Shown: positions 11,412 to 24,600 of the stretch, one piece after another
Numbering within the stretch: the first letter of the stretch is position 1
Layout of the letters: each line of letters opens with the position of its first letter
Program-made: the position numbers and the translations under genes
Assembly (NCBI GenBank): GCA_017354895.1
Contig: CP071499.1
Span: 2,976,001 to 3,040,000 of the forward strand
Reading direction: 5' to 3'
Source: Podospora comata
Taxonomy: Eukaryota > Ascomycota > Sordariomycetes > Sordariales > Podosporaceae
DNA length: 64,000 nt
The notes under the pieces: generated by a model
Told to the model about the DNA's origin: nothing
Databases searched by the model: none
The model's input: only the letters and a program-made list of their open reading frames with translations

Positions 11412-14400
11412 GGCGAAAGGATGGATGGCACTCTTGGGCTCGTGCAAAATACAGGTGGGTATGTGTATGTGACCTAGTAGGTACCCTCCACTGGGCAAGT
11501 AACGGTAGCAACGGCCAAGCGAGATATCGTCAAAAAGACTCAGTACTCCGTAACTAGTTTGCGAAACTCCTACTACACGACCAGACCGAACCCCAACTTT
11601 GCTCTCCTTCACTTCACTTGGGGATATCTGGGACGGCGACGATGATTTGTAGTGGTGCACAGGAATATCGCATGGTATAGGGGGCGGTGGTGTAGTGTCA
11701 CGAGCTGCTACCTGACATCGACATGTCCCCTGAGGATTTCCGACAAAGCGCTTTCCAGGATGCGAATTGTCGAAGCGTAATACCCGGAGTGTTTCCCGGC
11801 CTTGACCGTCTTGTCGATTTCTTGGTATGCGATCGGCCGTGTGTTCTCGAGTAGCAAGGTAAGGTAGAGGTGATGCAAAAGGTCGTTGGGGTCGTTCGTA
11901 CGGGCCGTCGAGGGGAGGCAGCAGGATAGAGAGAAAAGTAGTGGAAAAAGACAACTCCGAGAAGCTGGCAGAAGGGGGAGGCGACAGGCGACAGCAACCG
12001 GGGTTCGAGTCTTTTGGCGTTTGGCGTTTCCTAACCACAGGCGTCTCCAAGGCCGGCTTGGTGGATCAGCAAGAGAAGGGTCTGGCGGAACTAGCGAAGA
12101 GAAGCGTTTTCGGCGGCTGTCCAGTGGGGTAACATGCTGTTTCGGTTTTCTTGCGTGTGGACGATCCAGAAGCTAGACCGCCCAGGGCAAGGAGGACAGG
12201 CAGGGAGCCACCTCGTAATACCGAATAGGCCGTTATGTCCTTTTTGTTTTGTCTGGTCTGCAATTGGGTGCTTGAGCCGGCCTAGTCGCAGTCGGATTCG
12301 GTCTTGTTGAGAATGTGACGACGTGGGGAACAGGGAAACAGGGGCCTGCAAGTCAATATACGGGGAGGCCAGAGAGAGGATGGAGAGTATGGGGGGAGCA
12401 TCAAGGAAAAGATGGGGCAAATAGATTGATCGCGGAGACAGGGTGACAGGCTGGTCCAAAGGATGTTGTAAAGCCCACGGCGGGCCGACTGGCTCTCTAA
12501 TGGCACCTATCAAGCGCCTTCTCCCCTCATTTTCCGTCATATCAAGACGAGAGCATGGGGAACTCTCGTACCTCACAGCAGACAAGGTCGAGGCGGGCCA
12601 CCTACCACCCCTCCTGCATGCACAAGAGACACACGTTCTTCCTTGCAGCTGAAGCAAGCCACCACACCAAGCAGTATCATGGATGCTCACAGAGCTCTCG
12701 CGAGTGGACTGGTTCCAGGCTAGGCACTACCTACGCCGCGCACGGGCGCCCGCTCCTTCGTCCGGGGATGTACTGTAGGTGGTGTGTAGATATTCTTATC
12801 CCCTGTTATGATACATAGAGCGGGCAAAACAAACTGAGATGGGGGTGGGAGGGCCAGGAACCGGTTCGTTCGTCTGTCGAGTCGGTGTCGGAGGGGTGGT
12901 GGGAGCAACAGCTTTCAGCGCGCGGATATAATTGTATGAGCGAGGGGCTGTCATCTTGATCCATCCGCCAGCCTGCCATGGCAAAATTCCGAGAATACGC
13001 CGCCAGGCAATATAGGATGTACAGCATGACCGGGGTGTTTGGCTGGTGCCGTCGATTGGGTTTATCAGCGATGTGTACCTATTCTATATTATCCCCGGAT
13101 TCTGTCGATACAGACCTGCTCCCTTTCGTCGAACAGGCCGTCTCTGTCTCTGTCACAACCCAGAGGCATCAAGACGTTTGTGGGGAGTGGCAGGGATGGG
13201 CCGGAAGACGGGTAATGTTGCGGGGTTCGGAGCAGGGTTCGGTCGACCAAGCCCCGAGCAAACAGCGAGTCCCGTCGCGCCCAGAAAGCCGGGACCAGCT
13301 GGGGCCGAAGCGTCTTGACTCGTCTCCGTTGATGACCGCCGTGTCTTGGCGGGTGGCAGAAACTCCGGTGATGCCCAGTTTCCCTTGCTGTTTTCTCGAG
13401 GATAGCTCCAGGCCGCACAATGTGTTCTGTTAGCTCAATGTCAGAGCGAACGAGCAAAAAGGAGAATACCACCTTCTGTAACACAGCGAGCGAGTGACAG
13501 CTACGGTTGACGGAAGCAATGTTCCACAAACCCTTGCTGAACTCGTGGGAAGGCGGCGTGTGGGCGTGACCTTGCCAATTTTGTGGCGCTCCATCCAACC
13601 CCACTTGGAGCAAGGCCCAAAATCAACCTCTTGCTCCTGTCAGTGTCAGTCTGTCAGATCTGCCCAAGATCACAAGCTTGGAAAGGATCATCGTCAATAT
13701 TTGGTGGACCTGCATCGTCGACTACGAGTCCATATTCAATACTTACGTGGACATCGACAACGATATACACTCTCTCACTCTGAGCGGAACAAGCCACCCC
13801 TTCGGCGGTTTTCTCGTCTCGTGCCGCCATGAATTCTCCGTAGGCATAAGAAACAATAAAGGAAGCTTCGGTGCCTTCTCTTGCAGGTCTATGCTGATGC
13901 GAGAAGCCTGGCCCATATTGGGTCGCCACCAACTCTCGTGGGAGCCATGTATCTCGAGGTAAGATGGTCACAGCCCTCTCAACATATAATATCGATTTTA
14001 GGTTACAGCAACACACCACCTACGAAATAAATGGCAGCCAACAAATCCCTCTCTGCCTTCCAACACGCTTCGGATCGCACGGGATCGCCACCAGCTGGGC
14101 TATTCACTGTAGCTATCTTTACAGTCACCCCAAATGTCAGCATCGCTCGTGCTACAACAGGCATGACTGCAGCAGTCAAGAGCGAGCCCAGCCGTCCAAG
14201 CTGGGGAAGCGGGAAACATGGAGGGGGGTTACACGGCTCGATTCGATCCGTCCTTTTTCCTCCAGCTTCCGAATTGGCATTTGCTATATTGGCTTGTCAA
14301 ACCGACAATTATCCGCAGTGCAGCTCATAGCCTTCCTCCACCTCCATGACTACTACCCCAGAGCCACCGTCTCCACTGACACCCTCTTCCGGACCGTTAC

Positions 14401-16757
14401 CACCTAAAATCCAGGATCAAACCGGCCGCCTAGCGTTCAGGTTTGGTCTTAGCGACCTACCAAGCTCACAAGAACAGCGTTGCGTTTCTCATCGTCCTCG
14501 CAGATGCCAAGTGGCCAACCTGTTATCCAACCCAAGGTTGAGCTTCATGGTGATGACTCTGTTCATCATTGCGACCTCGAATATTGCCCGTCATTAAAGG
14601 GCGCTTCCAACAAGCGAGTCGTCTGCGTGGTGTGTGGACGTTATCACACAGCATTATATGCTCGTGGGCACGGGATCTGCATATTAGTTTCAACGGCCCC
14701 AGCGATGATCGTGTTTCCTCGCAGTCCCGTCTGCCCCCTTTGGGAAATGTTGCGCTTGGTCAGTTATAGTCACGAGGGGAATGCTCTGTAGAGGTCTGGA
14801 TTGAAATGTCGGGGTCACCTCTGTATCCACTTGCAGCACGACCAGAAATCGCACGCATGCTACGCCGTGTCTGCCTTCAATCTCTGCCTCTCCAAGATCC
14901 AATCGGAACCTCGGATGGTCCGCTTACGGCTCTTTGCTTCAGGACGATGCAGGCCTTCGTCTTGATGTGTGCTGCTGCTCTCCGCCAGCCTGGATCGTTG
15001 CTCACACTACACGTCAGAAACATACCACTTTGGCGGAGTTTATCCCGCAGCTTTAGACAACGACGGGTTCAACCGTGACAGAGTTGTGGTGGATGGCTGA
15101 CTAGAACAGTCCTTCGACATAGCTCGGCTGGCAAAGGCTCCTTCCTATCCAGTCATGAAATCTGGGGGCGGGCGGAAGTATATTGATGAAGAGAAAACGG
15201 GATAAATTCGAACAGGCTGTTTCAAAGGACTCATTTCACATCTAGGGCAACCATTGTACAATTCCAAGCCTTTACCTCTTCCCTCACCGAACGCAAAAAC
15301 CACTAGCATCACCAGATCAACCCAAATTTGATCGTCCCTGAGGTGATCTCTTCAGCGCCACGCATATATGAAAAACAAGCACTCCCTTCATTTCCTTTCT
15401 TCTTCTTCTCTACCTGCCCAACTTACATCTTGGTACATACATACACTTACAGAAAGGTCTTGGCTTGCCGTTGTGTTGACTCCCAACCAATCGGGTATTT
15501 AGAGGTTGTATTTCGGGGGCAACTTCGGCTCGGTTCATCGTACCGATCATGATTGCTTACCCTCTAATGGAGAAGTTCGCTTGATGCCTTTCCCGCTTGA
15601 CAATTCTTTTTGGTTTACATTCATCAAGATCGCGGTAGGCACCCTGGCGGTCAAGGAAAGACATGGGGGACAGGACAGGTAGGGTGTTATTCCTTGGTCT
15701 CACGTACCATCATGCTTGATTTGATGGCTTGAATAGAGTGGATTGGGGACGAGGTAGAAGCCCGATTTGGGTTTCCGGGCGGGGTGCAAAGCATCACTGA
15801 CAGTGTAGTCGGTCCCGGTTCACCCGATTTGAGAAAACTACATGTGAAAAGAATTGCAATTCCGATGTGTAGGAGGCCAGGGAATGGTTCTGACAGTGTG
15901 GATACAGCTGTCATAAGATTCCTGAGTCCTTGGGTATGGTCACATAGCCATTGCACTCTACAGACCGAGAGATCAAGTTCCATACCAACCTATAAGCAAA
16001 TACTCTATCGATTGCTCGTGGTCATTCCCAAAAATCACAGCCCAACGCTCTTCATTTTTTTTCTGGGCCTTTTTATTTCGACCCTTCTTCCTCACAGCTC
16101 CCAGGTTCTGCATCCGCATGCTCCCGTTCCATCCCCACCACCGAACTCGAAGCTTTGATCAAGATGTCCCGTCCTAGATAGATACCTATCAATTTAGGCC
16201 TACCATGACTTACCAACCTTGGGATTATCACGACCAAGCCTTCCCATTCCAAGCCCAAACTAAGCTAGGAAAATAAGAGTGCGAATTTTGAAGGCAGTTA
16301 GTTGCTGCTCAAAAGCGGTATTTGCCTTTGACCACTTGTGCTTGAAATGGAGTTGAAATGTAGCGAGGGATATCAACAAAAGCAACCAGAGTGTTCTTGA
16401 AAGACAATGTTTTAACCGAACAGCTTTCTTATACGTAGAAGCGTGCAAGCTGTGAACGGTATATGTAGCAGGTAGGCAGAGCCAAGAGGCCAATACCCTA
16501 GGTAGCTGACTTGATAGGTATTGTTGGCAAAGTGATATGAATTGTTGGGAGTGGCAGTCCAGTTTCTGAATAGATAACAGCACAAGGGCAACAAACACTT
16601 CCCGGTGGTTTAAATCTCAACACCGAGTCCAATACCAGTCTTCTCTTCTATATACACAAGCCAATCCATACAAAAGAAAGCCTTATGAAAAAGCCACCAA
16701 GCAATTAAACGTCCATTCGCTATATGCACAAAATCACATCTTCCCCCCTGCACACCA
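11412..16757. other. 5.3-kb gene-free region upstream of the Zn2Cys6 regulator
   Basis: I find no frame here with domain features, codon bias like the neighbours, or plausible splice joins. The longest frame (13089-13613, minus) is compositionally random. The part nearest 11411 probably holds a long leader and promoter for the regulator. Short frames with a reasonable start context (for example 23 codons at 16205-16276, plus) exist but cannot be supported. Non-coding RNA cannot be excluded by eye. Confidence 0.55.
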
Positions 16758-18860
16758 TTACTCTTCACCCTCACCATCACCCCCAGCAGCCTTCCCCTTC
16801 TTCGACCTCTTCCTCTTCTTTTTCCTCTCCCCCTCCACAATCCCATCCACCGCCACCTTCTTCTCCTGCTCCTTCTCCTCTCCACCCTCCTTCTTCTTCT
16901 CCCTCTTCTCAACCCTAACCGAATTAGCCCCACTCCCCTTCTCTTTCTTCTTACCCTTCCCCTCATCCAACAGCTTCTCGAACCCATACGTCGGCCCCGA
17001 CTCCTCAAACTCCTTCCCAAAAGTATCCCTCCTCCACTGTCTCAACCTCGCCTTCTTCCCCAGCTTCTTCTTGTCCTTCTTCTTCTTCTCCGCGTCCCTA
17101 AACGAGGCCAGCTTCTTCAACCCCGCAAACTCATTCAGCGCCGCGTCCGAGGGCGCCAGAAGGATATCACGGGCCGTGAGACCGAATGATGTGGGGGAGG
17201 TCTCGCGGTACTTGAAGGTGAACTGCTCCTTGCCCTTCTTCTCCAGCGCGCGGGGCTGGTCAATCTCCATCTTGGTGTCGACCAAGGCTTCAATCTGGGC
17301 AAGCTCGGCCCTGGCTTGTTTCTTGGCCGCCGCCTTTTCCTTCTTGAGATCCTTGGTGGTCTTGCGCTTCTTGGCTGGGCGGTCAGAGTCATCTGATTCA
17401 TCAGAGTCGGAACCCTCAACTGAAGGGGCAGGCTGATCAGCCTCGAGGTCGGAAAGGGCAATAGCGGGTACTTCTTCCTCGTCTTCCTTGAAGTCAGGGA
17501 TGATGTCCTTGATGTCGAGATCGTCATCCCATTTGGGCTTCTTGGGCTTCTTGGAATTCTTTTTCTTCTTGCCGTCTTCGTCCTCGCTGCCAGAGGCTTC
17601 CTCCTCCTCGCTGTCGATGACCATGTCGTCGACCTCATTGTAGTAGTCATCATTGAACCGCTTCTTCATTTCCTCCTCCCAGTCGTCATCCTCCCATGCT
17701 TTATCCAAGAACTCAACCCACTCCTCATCCGTAAGCTGCTTCCCGCTCATGCCCGCCGCCTGCTTAATCTTCTTCAACCTCTCAGACGCCTCGTCCACCT
17801 TGAGCCTCCTGAGCCTCGCTCTTTCCGCCTCCCTTTCCTTCTTCTCAGCCTCCTTCCTCTCCTTCTCGAGAGCTCTCAGCTTTTTACGTCCAGTCAGCTC
17901 CTCCTTGCGAGCGGAGCGCGCATTGGCCAGGTTTCTCGAGTACGTCTTCAGGACCTCATTGCTCTTGGTGGGGTCTTCGAATCGCATATTATAGGCATGC
18001 TCGAACTCGTCAGCAATATCGTCCTCGGCATCCTCTTCGTCAGAGTCAAATGCTTGCCACTTGTGGTCAGGCGCCCACGCCTTGGAAGCCATGAACTTGG
18101 ACAGAAACTCCTCCGGGTTCTTGTCGGCGTTCTTCACGTCCAGCTCCGTCACCTCGACGACGGCGGCTCTGGAAGGGTGGACGCCGTTGGCAGCAGGGGC
18201 GGGTTCGGCCTTTTTGACGGGCTTGATAAAGGCGTCGTCGTCGCTCCATTCCTCGTCGTCGGCGCCGGCGGCGTTGTTGATTTCGGCCATGATGGCATTC
18301 TTGAGTTCGGCCTGCTCTTGGACGTAGGTCCTGGGAACGTTGGGGTCGGCGGCGGTGGCATCATCGTCTGCGCCGACGTCGCCAGCCATGTAGCGCTCGC
18401 GGTGGTAGTCGCGGAGGAACATGGGCTTCTCCTTCTTTTCCTCATCGTCCTTCTTCACATCTGTGGTAGGGTCGAAAGGCTTGTAGAAGACGGCTTCCTT
18501 ATCATAAATGCGCGGATCCTTGTTCTTGATAGCGGCGAGCGTGGCTGAGATTTCGGCGTCCAAGTCCTCGGTGATCAAGGCGGCTTCGTCGTCCTCGGAT
18601 TCGTCGTCAGAAGAGGACTCGGACTCCTCGCCGGCGCCGTACTTTTCCTGCAGGCGGTGAAGCTCCTCTCTCTTCTTGTTGTGCTCGAAGCGGCGGGCGT
18701 ATTCCTCATTGATGTTGAGGCCGGGTGTCTGGCCACCGAGAGTAACGCCGCCATCTTCCTGGTCATCTTCGCTGCTGGAGGCAGAATCGTCGAAAAGGGA
18801 CTGCTTCTTGGGGACAATCTTGTCGCCACTCCGGGCGGTTTTCGCAGAAGCTGAGGCCAT
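16758..18860 (-). CDS. KRI1: Ribosome biogenesis protein Kri1
   Basis: Predicted 700-residue single-exon protein. In yeast Kri1 is a nucleolar factor needed for 40S subunit production. The N-terminal region has the conserved block NINEEYARRFEHNKKREELH near residue 50. The middle has acidic stretches (DDDWEEEM, IDSEEEEASGSEDED). The C-terminal Kri1 domain is recognisable as KYRETSPTSFGLTARDILLA followed by LKKLASF and LRQWRRDTFG. The extreme C-terminus is Lys/Glu-rich with several KKRKRSKKGK-type basic patches, fitting nucleolar targeting. The start is the first ATG of the frame. It is divergent from the Rab5 gene across about 1 kb. Confidence 0.93.
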   Translation of the reverse strand: MASASAKTARSGDKIVPKKQSLFDDSASSSEDDQEDGGVTLGGQTPGLNINEEYARRFEHNKKREELHRLQEKYGAGEESESSSDDESEDDEAALITEDLDAEISATLAAIKNKDPRIYDKEAVFYKPFDPTTDVKKDDEEKKEKPMFLRDYHRERYMAGDVGADDDATAADPNVPRTYVQEQAELKNAIMAEINNAAGADDEEWSDDDAFIKPVKKAEPAPAANGVHPSRAAVVEVTELDVKNADKNPEEFLSKFMASKAWAPDHKWQAFDSDEEDAEDDIADEFEHAYNMRFEDPTKSNEVLKTYSRNLANARSARKEELTGRKKLRALEKERKEAEKKEREAERARLRRLKVDEASERLKKIKQAAGMSGKQLTDEEWVEFLDKAWEDDDWEEEMKKRFNDDYYNEVDDMVIDSEEEEASGSEDEDGKKKKNSKKPKKPKWDDDLDIKDIIPDFKEDEEEVPAIALSDLEADQPAPSVEGSDSDESDDSDRPAKKRKTTKDLKKEKAAAKKQARAELAQIEALVDTKMEIDQPRALEKKGKEQFTFKYRETSPTSFGLTARDILLAPSDAALNEFAGLKKLASFRDAEKKKKDKKKLGKKARLRQWRRDTFGKEFEESGPTYGFEKLLDEGKGKKKEKGSGANSVRVEKREKKKEGGEEKEQEKKVAVDGIVEGERKKKRKRSKKGKAAGGDGEGEE

Positions 18861-19880
18861 TTTTGGGTCAACCTTGCGATCTTTGGGCGGTCAATTCGAA
18901 AAAAGGAAAAATTTTGGAGAAGGAAGAGGGAGGTGCAAACTCCGGTGTTGAACTTTTTAGTGGGGCTGCTTAGAAGTGGAGATGGGCTCATGCACAGACC
19001 ACATGTAACGATCAGAAGACAAAGCTCCACCAGTGGCAGGGGTCACTTACACTGACACTGACTCTAAGAAGAGTTTCGATGATGGATGATATGTACCTGT
19101 GATTTTACAGCATAATATTATGGGAATGGAATTGGCAAGACATTGGTAGAGGATAGAGGATGAGGAGTGAATGTCCTGGCAGCTCCCGTGTCTTTCTCAC
19201 ACCATCCTGGGATGCTATTTGGACTGCTATGGCTTGGAAATAGGAAAAGCAGACTCTTCATTTCATACCTACCTGACATGGGACGTCATGACACGCGTAT
19301 AACTTCCAGGATATTCTCAAAAGTACACAGGGTTGGCAGCTGCCTAGATCTTCATGTGTTGTTAGTTGTTACCTAAGCCTTCAGCTATAAATCACTTCTC
19401 CAGGTACCTCTATAGATTGGGTGACAATGTAGAAAAGACACTGGAATTCTCTGACAATATGTTCTGGTTCTTCAGCTTTGGAAAATGTACCTGTTTAAGC
19501 TACTTGCAGTCAAATTCCATTTCATCCTGAAGCTGTCTTGCCTCTTGGTGCCAATGTGGCACGTGCACTGTTGGAGCGCAATCGCCTTGACGCTAAGCCT
19601 GATTTGGAGTTGGCTCGGAACTCCCATTGCCCATGCATCGCCGCCGCCGTCGTCGCATGCATCCTGGTTCCCGAACGCTGTCTACCTATCACGTCACTTC
19701 GATTCCGGCATCGAAGCCAACACCACGCAACACTTTGCAAGTCCACATACACATCTTGCCATCACCAAGAGGGCCTGCCATTTCTTCTCTTCTCGCTCTG
19801 CCCTGCTTTTGTCTTTTTTTGCTTGCTGAAGCCCTCGCCGACCGGTGTTCCGATCTCTCTCCCCGCTGCAATATCCCAGA
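18861..19880. promoter_or_regulatory. Divergent intergenic region between KRI1 and the Rab5 gene
   Basis: About 1 kb holding both promoters. The last 200 bases before 19881 are CT-rich with a typical fungal leader look. No TATA box or factor site is clear, and no gene is seen. Confidence 0.55.
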
Positions 19881-20721
19881 ATGGCCGACTCAGGTGCTCC
19901 CAAACCAAGCAGCAGCGTCAAGCTGGTGCTTCTCGGTGAAGCTGCTGTGGGAAAAGTACGTCTCTTTGCTGCCTCTAAACACCGTCAATGTTTACCCCTC
20001 CCGCTCCATCTCCATCGTACGACTGCTAACAAGACCTGTTCCAGTCATCTCTCGTTCTGCGGTTCGTCAATAACGATTTCCAAGAGAACAAGGAGCCAAC
20101 AATAGGAGGTATGTTGATTCGGGGTACACTCTGATGCTTGCAATACTGACTCCTTCTCAAATAGCTGCCTTCCTGACTCAAAAATGCAATCTACCCACAC
20201 GCACCATCAAGTTCGAGATCTGGGATACCGCCGGCCAGGAAAGATTCGCCTCTCTCGCTCCCATGTACTACCGCAACGCCCAGGCAGCGCTTGTGGTCTA
20301 CGACCTGACGAAGCCCACCTCGTTGATCAAGGCGAAACACTGGGTTGCCGAGCTGCAACGGCAGGCCTCGCCCGGTATTGTCATTGCTCTCGTCGGCAAC
20401 AAGCTCGATCTCACAAACGATAGTGCTGGTGGAGACGGGGAAGGGGTTGGTGCTGGTGATGGAGAGGATGCCAGAAAGGTGACGACAGAGGAGGCCAAGT
20501 CGTATGCTGAGGAGGAGGGGCTTCTTTTCTTCGAGACCAGTGCCAAGACGGGCTACAATGTCACTGAGGTGTTCACGGCTATTGCAAATGCCATCCCTGA
20601 GACATCGCTCAAGACGGCTCGGGGTCCTGGTGCCTCTTCTGCGGCTGCTCGTACGGAGGAGCAGAGGGTCAACCTCAATGGTCCTCGGGATCCAAATGCC
20701 AAGGAGGGATGTGCTTGTTAA
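19881..20721 (+). CDS. YPT5: Rab5-family small GTPase (Ypt5/Vps21)
   Basis: Predicted 231-residue early-endosome Rab GTPase. Three exons (19881-19955, 20045-20108, 20165-20721) are separated by 89- and 56-bp introns. The joins restore GEAAVGKSSLVLRF (K25) and the Rab5-type effector segment PTIGAAFLTQ. WDTAGQE, NKLD and ETSAK give the other G motifs. The C-terminus ends CAC, a double-geranylgeranylation signal. Between NKLD and ETSAK an acidic, Gly-rich insert (about 20 residues, around [14 protein letters not shown]) enlarges the fold compared with yeast Vps21. I recall similar inserts in other filamentous fungi. Intron 1 falls right after the Walker lysine. A TGCTAAC branch site lies near the acceptor of intron 1. 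Confidence 0.95.
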
Positions 20722-21689
20722 TAATGGGCTGGGATGTGGAGTGGAGGGCTTTCTTTTGGTGGATGGGAGAGGGCTGCGACGGGATTTGCATTTTATGGGT
20801 ACAGGAGTGTCTGGTTTCTCATTTGGGCAGGAGTAAATAGTGGTTTAGGTGTTTTCTGTCGTTTTTAATGCCATTGCGTTCCTGTATGGTGTCTTGGTGT
20901 TTGAGGGACTCGATACCCTGTGATGTCCGTATCTTTTGACAAGAGTGAACATATCGTCACAAAATCATCCAAGACTTGAACCAATCTCATGTTGAACCAG
21001 CCTTTGTAAAGTATATTTTCTTTCGAGGCGGGTTCCCATGCCTCAACGGTTGGACCTCAGAGTGTCCTTGCTGGTGCCACTCATGAATGCCTCACAGGAA
21101 GCCACATACGCGCAGTCTTGAATGTGGCAGAAGCAAAAACAGTTTGAACATCAGCTTGAACAAGGTAGAATGACAATACTCGCAAGCGAACTCCATCAAT
21201 TGCCCCTATTGTCTACATCACCATGGGGATTTCTCCAAGTTGCCCCACTGAGTGAGTGAAGTGCAACGTTCTGGCGCTCCAATATTTACTGGTGGCCCAA
21301 GCGGCGGTGGCGCACGTGCTGCTTGAATTGGTCTCCCAAAATTTTATTGAGCCCAGATTGCGAAACGCGACAGCAGAGCGCATCCAGCTCGACTCTCAAA
21401 CCGCCATCGCTTTTGATTCAGCCTTTGAAAACGACATTCGATAGCTCATATTTTTGAGCCGTTACTTTTGAAAACAAGAAGAACCCACCGGCGTCGATTT
21501 CCCCTCCCCAAGGCCACGTCTTTCGTTGCCAGGCTACGACCGGCGACTTTTCGCTTCGCGCGTTGCCCGCTCTCGCCTCCGCAAGTGTAACGCAACATCC
21601 CCAATTTCGATGCCGGCGACACTCCACCACTCTACTTGACCCTTTTCTTGGGCGGCGGCACCGCAACTATCGCGGATTGCAGGGAAATC
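20722..21689. other. Intergenic region between Rab5 and the RING-RD gene
   Basis: It probably holds the Rab5 3' untranslated region, then the promoter and leader of the next gene. No coding frame is supported. Confidence 0.55.
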
Positions 21690-24600
21690 ATGGCGGCGTC
21701 ATTCACCATCACCGAGGCCCAGGCCGAGCTTATTCGGTACGTCTCTGTCCCAAGCCGCTCTCTTTTTACAAGGGATGACACTAACAAAAAGTCGCACCAC
21801 ACAGGTCTCTACCCCAGGAAGACATACCTGCGAAGCTCCGATGTGCTATTTGTAGCAAACTAGCTGTCAACGCTTTCCGTTTGCCCTGCTGCGACCAGGC
21901 CATCTGCGAGGGCTGTCAGTCGACCCTGCCTGCGTCGTGTCCTGTTTGCGAACACTCCCCGCTCTCGGCCGACGATTGCAAGGCTCACAAAGCACTGCGA
22001 ACGACCATTAAGGTTTTTCTTCGGACAGAGGAGAAGAAGAGGGAGTCAAATCGGCCAAAGGAGGCTACTCCCATCACTCCTGTCGATCCTAGCCCGGTTT
22101 CGGCAACTGCCCCAGTGCCACTTGAGCTGAATGAGCAATCGGCTGAGTCTGTGGCGCCTGCTGGGGATAATCAAGAACAATCCAGCTCGGAGGCACCTGC
22201 TGCTGCAGCTTCCGTCGAGACTTCCCATGGCCAGGAAAATGGTGAAGCGGCACCTGGTCAGAATGACGAGACTTTAGAGCATGATGCTGCTGATTCTGTA
22301 AGTTTTCTTGGACTTGTAACTCTACGGAAAACACACAGTTTGCTAACCATGATCAAGGACCAACCTTCACATCCTGCTCTCGAGGGCGAGGGCGTAGGAG
22401 AAGCCACATCAACCGAATTGGTGAAGCAAGAAGGCACTGAAGTTGCCGAGGGCGAGGAAACTGAGGAAGTTAACGGCGAGGAGGGGGATGGAAATGGGAA
22501 TGACCAAGAGCACAATGCAGATGGTACAGCCAAGCCCGTGACTGGCGGTTTCGGCATGGGCTTTGGCGGCAACTTTGAACAAATGCCAATGATGATGGCC
22601 ATGAACAACGGCTTTGGCAGTTTTCCAATGATGGGTCAGTCCAACTTTACCTGCGTGTAATCCTGCCATGTTGTGTGTAAAGTTTCTCGTATGCTAACTC
22701 TTTTTCCCAACTTTTAGGCATGCCAGGCATGAACATGGACCCGGCGATGATGATGCAAATGTGGAGCGGGGGTTTTCAAGGCATGGGCATGAACGGCATG
22801 AACATGAATATGGGCATGGGAGCAGCAGCAGCAGCAGCAGCAGGGTACGGTGGCGAGGCCGATAACTGGAGCGGACAGCAATCATGGAATGTCGGCCAAG
22901 ATAATTACAATCATCCAAGCGCTTCTGGCATGGGCAATGGTGATTATGGCTCGTTTAACTCTGGCTTCCAAACAGGATATAATCAAGGTAATTATGGCCA
23001 CCCAAATCAGTTCAATGACTATCGCCGGAATCAGTGGGGGGGTTTCCCCCGTGGTAGAGGTCGCGGCCGCGGGTACGGGTATGGCGGCGGCGGGTATGGA
23101 CGAGGAAACTTCCACAATGGGGGGTATGGGGGTGGGAATTATAATGATCAGAATTTCAACAACGGACAGCAGCAGTATCCCGGCAGTATGAACGGTCAGG
23201 GCAGCGAGTTTGGTGGCGGCGAGAATGGCGAAGGTGCTGTTGGCCCGAATGATGGTGCCGTCGATGAGTTTGGGCGCTCTATTCGCGCTGATGACGGTGT
23301 TGAGGGCGCCGCTGATGGCCACCAAGACGGGGTTCCGCATCATCAGGGAGAGGGTGGTGAAGAGGGGGCACACCAAGGCGAAGAGGGCGGTCCAGCCCAG
23401 CCAGCTGATGAAGTTCTGATTAATGCACCCAAGGGTCCCAAGGCTATGTTGCGCGGTCTTCCCAACACGAGTTACATTCACCTACAAGCTAGAGGCTGGG
23501 TGGATGACGGGAAGCCGAATACCCCCAACAGTGCGAATGGCACTGCGGCGCCTAGCCAGGCGGGCGATCACCCCCGGTCACGTAGTAGTTCCCCGAGTGG
23601 CTCGCGGAGGGGCGGTGGTGGTGAGGATTACCATCACCATCACTCTCACAGGGATAGGGATCATGAGGCTTATCACTCTTCGAGGAGAGAGAGGGGCAAG
23701 TCTTCGAGGCACGAGGGGCAGTCGACGAGGACGCATTCGCCTTCTGCGGTGGGGAGTCGGAGTGGGAGTCGCAGTCGGAGTGAGGATAGGAAGGAGAAGG
23801 AGGAGAGGCATCGTGCTGGTAGACGGCAGAGGTCGCATTCGCCTGATGGGGATAGGGAAGATGATGGGGAGGACCGCCGGCATAGGTCGCATCGCAGCAG
23901 TAGGAAGCATGATGATCGGAAGGAGAAGGATGAGCATACCCGCTCGCGCTCGGCGTCACCTCCGGCGGATGAGTCCCGAAGATCGAGCCATCGCAGCAGC
24001 AGAAAGGATCGTGACTCGGATAAGAGACGGGATAGGGAGAAGGATCGGGATAGAGATGGGGAGCATGAGAGCAGCAGACATAAATCTAGCGGTCATCGGT
24101 CATCTCATCGGGATAGGGACTACGATAAGGATCGCAGCGGCCGAGACCGTGATAGAGAGCGGGACCGGGACCGCAATAGGGATCGTGACCGGGATAGGGA
24201 TCGGGAAAGAGATAGGGATAGGGACCGTGACCGGGAGAGAGATCGTGATAGGGACAGGAAGGAGCGTCGTGATCGGGATCGGGACAGGCGGGATAGGGAT
24301 AAGGAGAGGCGTCATAGGAGTGGGAAGTCTACTGCTGATGGGGCTGAGGATGGGAGCTCGTCAAAGAGTAAAGGTTTGGAGATTAAGGGTGGTGGTGGTG
24401 GTGGGGCGGGGTCGAAGGGTCATGGAGAGAATGCTGCTGGTGATAGCGTCGTTGGTGGGAGAAGGTCAAGTGCTGCTACGACTGGGCCTGCGGTACAGGA
24501 TCCGCATGCTGCTGAACGGGCTGCTCGGGATAGGGAGCGGTTGCTTAAGGAGACGCGACGGATGGCGAGTTTTGCTAGTATTGCTGGGTCGAAGAGGGGA

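Noticed and set aside
13089-13613. A 174-codon minus-strand frame in the gene-free region
   Set aside because: Its composition is random, with no domain, no leader and no plausible splicing.
16205-16276. A 23-codon frame with a fair start context
   Set aside because: It is too short, with no conserved feature or leader evidence strong enough to support it.
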